Positions 62,767 through 64,000 of a DNA stretch of 64,000 bases are shown here, piece after piece. Position numbers and translations under genes: made by a program. A model generated the notes under the pieces. It was given only the letters and a program-made list of their open reading frames with translations, searched no databases and had not been told where the DNA came from. The number at the start of each line of letters is the position of its first letter. Within the stretch, counting starts at the first letter, position 1. The DNA is from Alistipes sp. (GTDB taxonomy: Bacteria; Bacteroidota; Bacteroidia; Bacteroidales; Rikenellaceae), in NCBI GenBank assembly GCA_017555105.1, contig JAFZHB010000005.1, positions 121,210 through 185,209 of the forward strand, in the 5' to 3' direction.

Positions 62767-63421
62767 AGTTGCTTGATTTAGGGGGTTTTCACGAGCAAAG
62801 GTAGTAAAAAATCAATAATTATGCGAATCGTCGCGATGGAGGAGTCGTTAAATTACAATTTTTTTGTAGAGCGATGCCCCTCGAGTGTTGTTTGTTTTGG
62901 AAATATTTTTTAATTTTGTAATGTCAAGCTATGCGCTTGGCATTACATACGGAAGTGTTTTCGCGCGTCCTAATCTGAAAATGTGGAAGTTTTCTCAAGC
63001 AAAAGGACAACGAACAGCACTCATTTCTTGTATATGTATGGTTGCGACACGCTCTGTGTCCCTGCCCTGCATTACAGGTGTGGGGCATTGCGTCGTTTAT
63101 TTTTGCTTAGGTCTTTCCACAACCTTCAGATTGATAAACGGAAGTAACTCCACACTTTCTGTTTTTTTAACACCTTATATAAATACCGTTCGAGGAGTTG
63201 GTGCGGTAGATACTTTGTATGGAACATCGCCTCTTTCCGAATTTCCGCACGCTGTTGGTTCTGGCAACCGCCTGCCTCGTTGTATCGTGTGGTTACAACG
63301 AGCGCATCGCCCAGCTGCCGAATATCATATCGGATTAAAAGAGGGTTCCGAAGGCACTTTCGGCGTCTCGCTCGGTTGGAGAATGGATTGGTAATATAAA
63401 CATTATAAACAACTCAAAACT
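62767..63421. other. AT-rich intergenic/accessory stretch
   Basis: 655 bases without a convincing gene. A minus-strand TACCTTTG (62796-62803) serves the coiled-coil gene. A TGTTG-N20-TAATTTTG promoter-like pair (62886-62918) faces right, with an ATG at 62921 opening a 157-codon frame to 63394 of low plausibility, though its end (GVSLGWRMDW) looks like the last strand of an outer-membrane protein. The base composition is visibly richer in A and T than the rest of the window. It may hold a decayed gene. Confidence 0.5.
63219..63338 (+). CDS. Possible tiny lipoprotein or gene fragment
   Basis: 39 codons: a basic start, a hydrophobic stretch TLLVLATACLVVSC ending in a lipobox-like VVSC, then 15 residues. 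It would give a lipoprotein with almost no body, so it may equally be the front end of a larger, broken lipoprotein gene. It overlaps the 62921-63394 frame in another register; both cannot easily be real. Confidence 0.35.
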   Translation: MEHRLFPNFRTLLVLATACLVVSCGYNERIAQLPNIISD

Positions 63422-63871
63422 ATGAAAAAACTATTTTATCTTGCACTTTGTGCGATTTTCTGCCTCGGCCTGACGGCTTGTGGCAATGATGACAACAACG
63501 GCGGCGGCAGCTACGAAGAGCTGATTGTCGGAAAATGGTCCGTTGTAAAAATATACGATGCAGAGGATGGGGAATGGGAGACTTTCAACCCTGCTGTGGC
63601 ATCCGAGACCTTGTACTTTAGCCCCAGTGGTTCGGGCTACACTAAAGGCTATGAGAAGGACGGCGACTATGTAGATAGCTGGGAAGACCTTTTCGAGTAT
63701 GAGATAACAAACAATTATCTTATCCTCCATTACGAGCAAGATGACTTCTACGAGGAGATGGATATTGAAACTTTCAAGATCAAGAAACTCAACCAGAAGG
63801 AGTTGGTACTTAGCGTGATAGAGGAAGAGGACGACAATGAGTATGTCATCTATTTGAAGCGCATCTCGTAG
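63422..63871 (+). CDS. Lipocalin-like lipoprotein
   Basis: 149 residues. Signal peptide and lipobox LCLGLTAC-like (FCLGLTAC, Cys20) then a Gly/Asn/Asp linker and a beta-rich body (LIVGKWSVVKIYDAEDGEWE, YEITNNYLILHYEQDD, KLNQKELVLSVIEEED) typical of small Bacteroidetes lipocalin-like proteins with a GKW start. The ligand is unknown. It is more AT-rich than the core genes and ends in a strong terminator, which suggests accessory origin. Confidence 0.75.
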   Translation: MKKLFYLALCAIFCLGLTACGNDDNNGGGSYEELIVGKWSVVKIYDAEDGEWETFNPAVASETLYFSPSGSGYTKGYEKDGDYVDSWEDLFEYEITNNYLILHYEQDDFYEEMDIETFKIKKLNQKELVLSVIEEEDDNEYVIYLKRIS

Positions 63872-63890
63872 TTAAAATCACAACAAAGAG

Positions 63891-63928
63891 GGAGCCGCCA
63901 GAACTTATTGGTTCTGGCGGCTCCTTTT
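63891..63928 (+). terminator. Terminator of the lipocalin-like gene
   Basis: A perfect 14-bp stem (63891-63904 with 63911-63924), 6-base loop and TTTT. Confidence 0.93.
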
Positions 63929-64000
63929 CGTAGAAGTTGTATAACAAGCGGGTTTTTAAGGCCTTCGAAGCGCGAAAAAGCGGAGTTTACTAAGCGTAAA

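Overview
The window looks like a chromosomal segment of a fairly GC-rich member of the Bacteroidales. An Alistipes-like (Rikenellaceae) genome is my best guess. That guess rests on the gene families present (DUF4270 lipoprotein, GldE, DUF4271, S46 dipeptidyl peptidase, Porin_O/P-type porin, XerD), on the many TAnnTTTG -7 boxes (sometimes with TTTG about 19 bp upstream) typical of Bacteroidetes sigma-ABfr promoters, and on a base composition higher than is usual for Bacteroides. The genus is inferred, not shown. Coding density is very high and almost everything is housekeeping. I see no CRISPR array, insertion sequence, prophage or integrase-linked island. Many long antisense ORFs are codon-bias shadows.

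Layout. 1-528 holds the 3' end of a hemerythrin-LuxR regulator, closed by a two-way terminator shared with a polyprenyl synthase (minus). 1781-4515 is a translationally coupled pair, a membrane-anchored PHP-type protein and a lipid A phosphoethanolamine transferase. 4665-8281 carries glk-uppP-truB-queA. 8342-14368 carries a glycogen synthase N-half, a DUF4270 lipoprotein, topA and a secreted C1 peptidase. 14371-26014 is one long minus-strand block: dnaB, yifB/comM, murG, murC, ftsQ, ftsA, ftsZ, gldE and a phosphopantetheinyl transferase, that is, the distal half of the division/cell-wall cluster fused behind dnaB. 26239-39517 is another minus-strand series: kdsC, a DUF2520 protein, a YihY/BrkB protein, a methyltransferase, comEC, yidD, rnpA, hemD, DUF4271, an orphan sensor kinase, an S41 protease, a small membrane protein, ispH, cmk and a LysE-type exporter.

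39678-47519 contains a DUF3467 protein, rlmD (minus), and a plus-strand operon of an MBL hydrolase, trmD, lpxB, a FAH-family enzyme, maf and an S46 peptidase. A tRNA-Leu(GAG) with a perfect promoter follows, then a GH63/trehalase-like enzyme, an esterase lipoprotein, xerD, recO, a small secreted protein, a porin and gdhA. 55039-62766 has a large ATP-grasp protein with two receiver-like domains, a GNAT-like protein, gcvT-metY and a coiled-coil membrane protein. From about 62767 to the end the DNA is visibly more AT-rich and looks accessory: a stretch with at most a tiny lipoprotein or decayed gene, and a lipocalin-like lipoprotein.

Envelope building is the dominant theme: isoprenoids (ispH, polyprenyl synthase), carrier recycling (uppP), peptidoglycan (murC, murG), lipid A (kdsC, lpxB, phosphoethanolamine transferase) and division (ftsQAZ). 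The points I find most worth a second look are the receiver/ATP-grasp protein, the coiled-coil insert in FtsQ, the Pro/Gln linker in FtsA, a perfectly 10-bp-phased repeat running into a start codon, a palindromic divergent promoter, a terminator hidden inside an opposing gene, and an inverted-repeat element between trmD and lpxB. I did not find a clearly novel multi-gene defence or mobile system.
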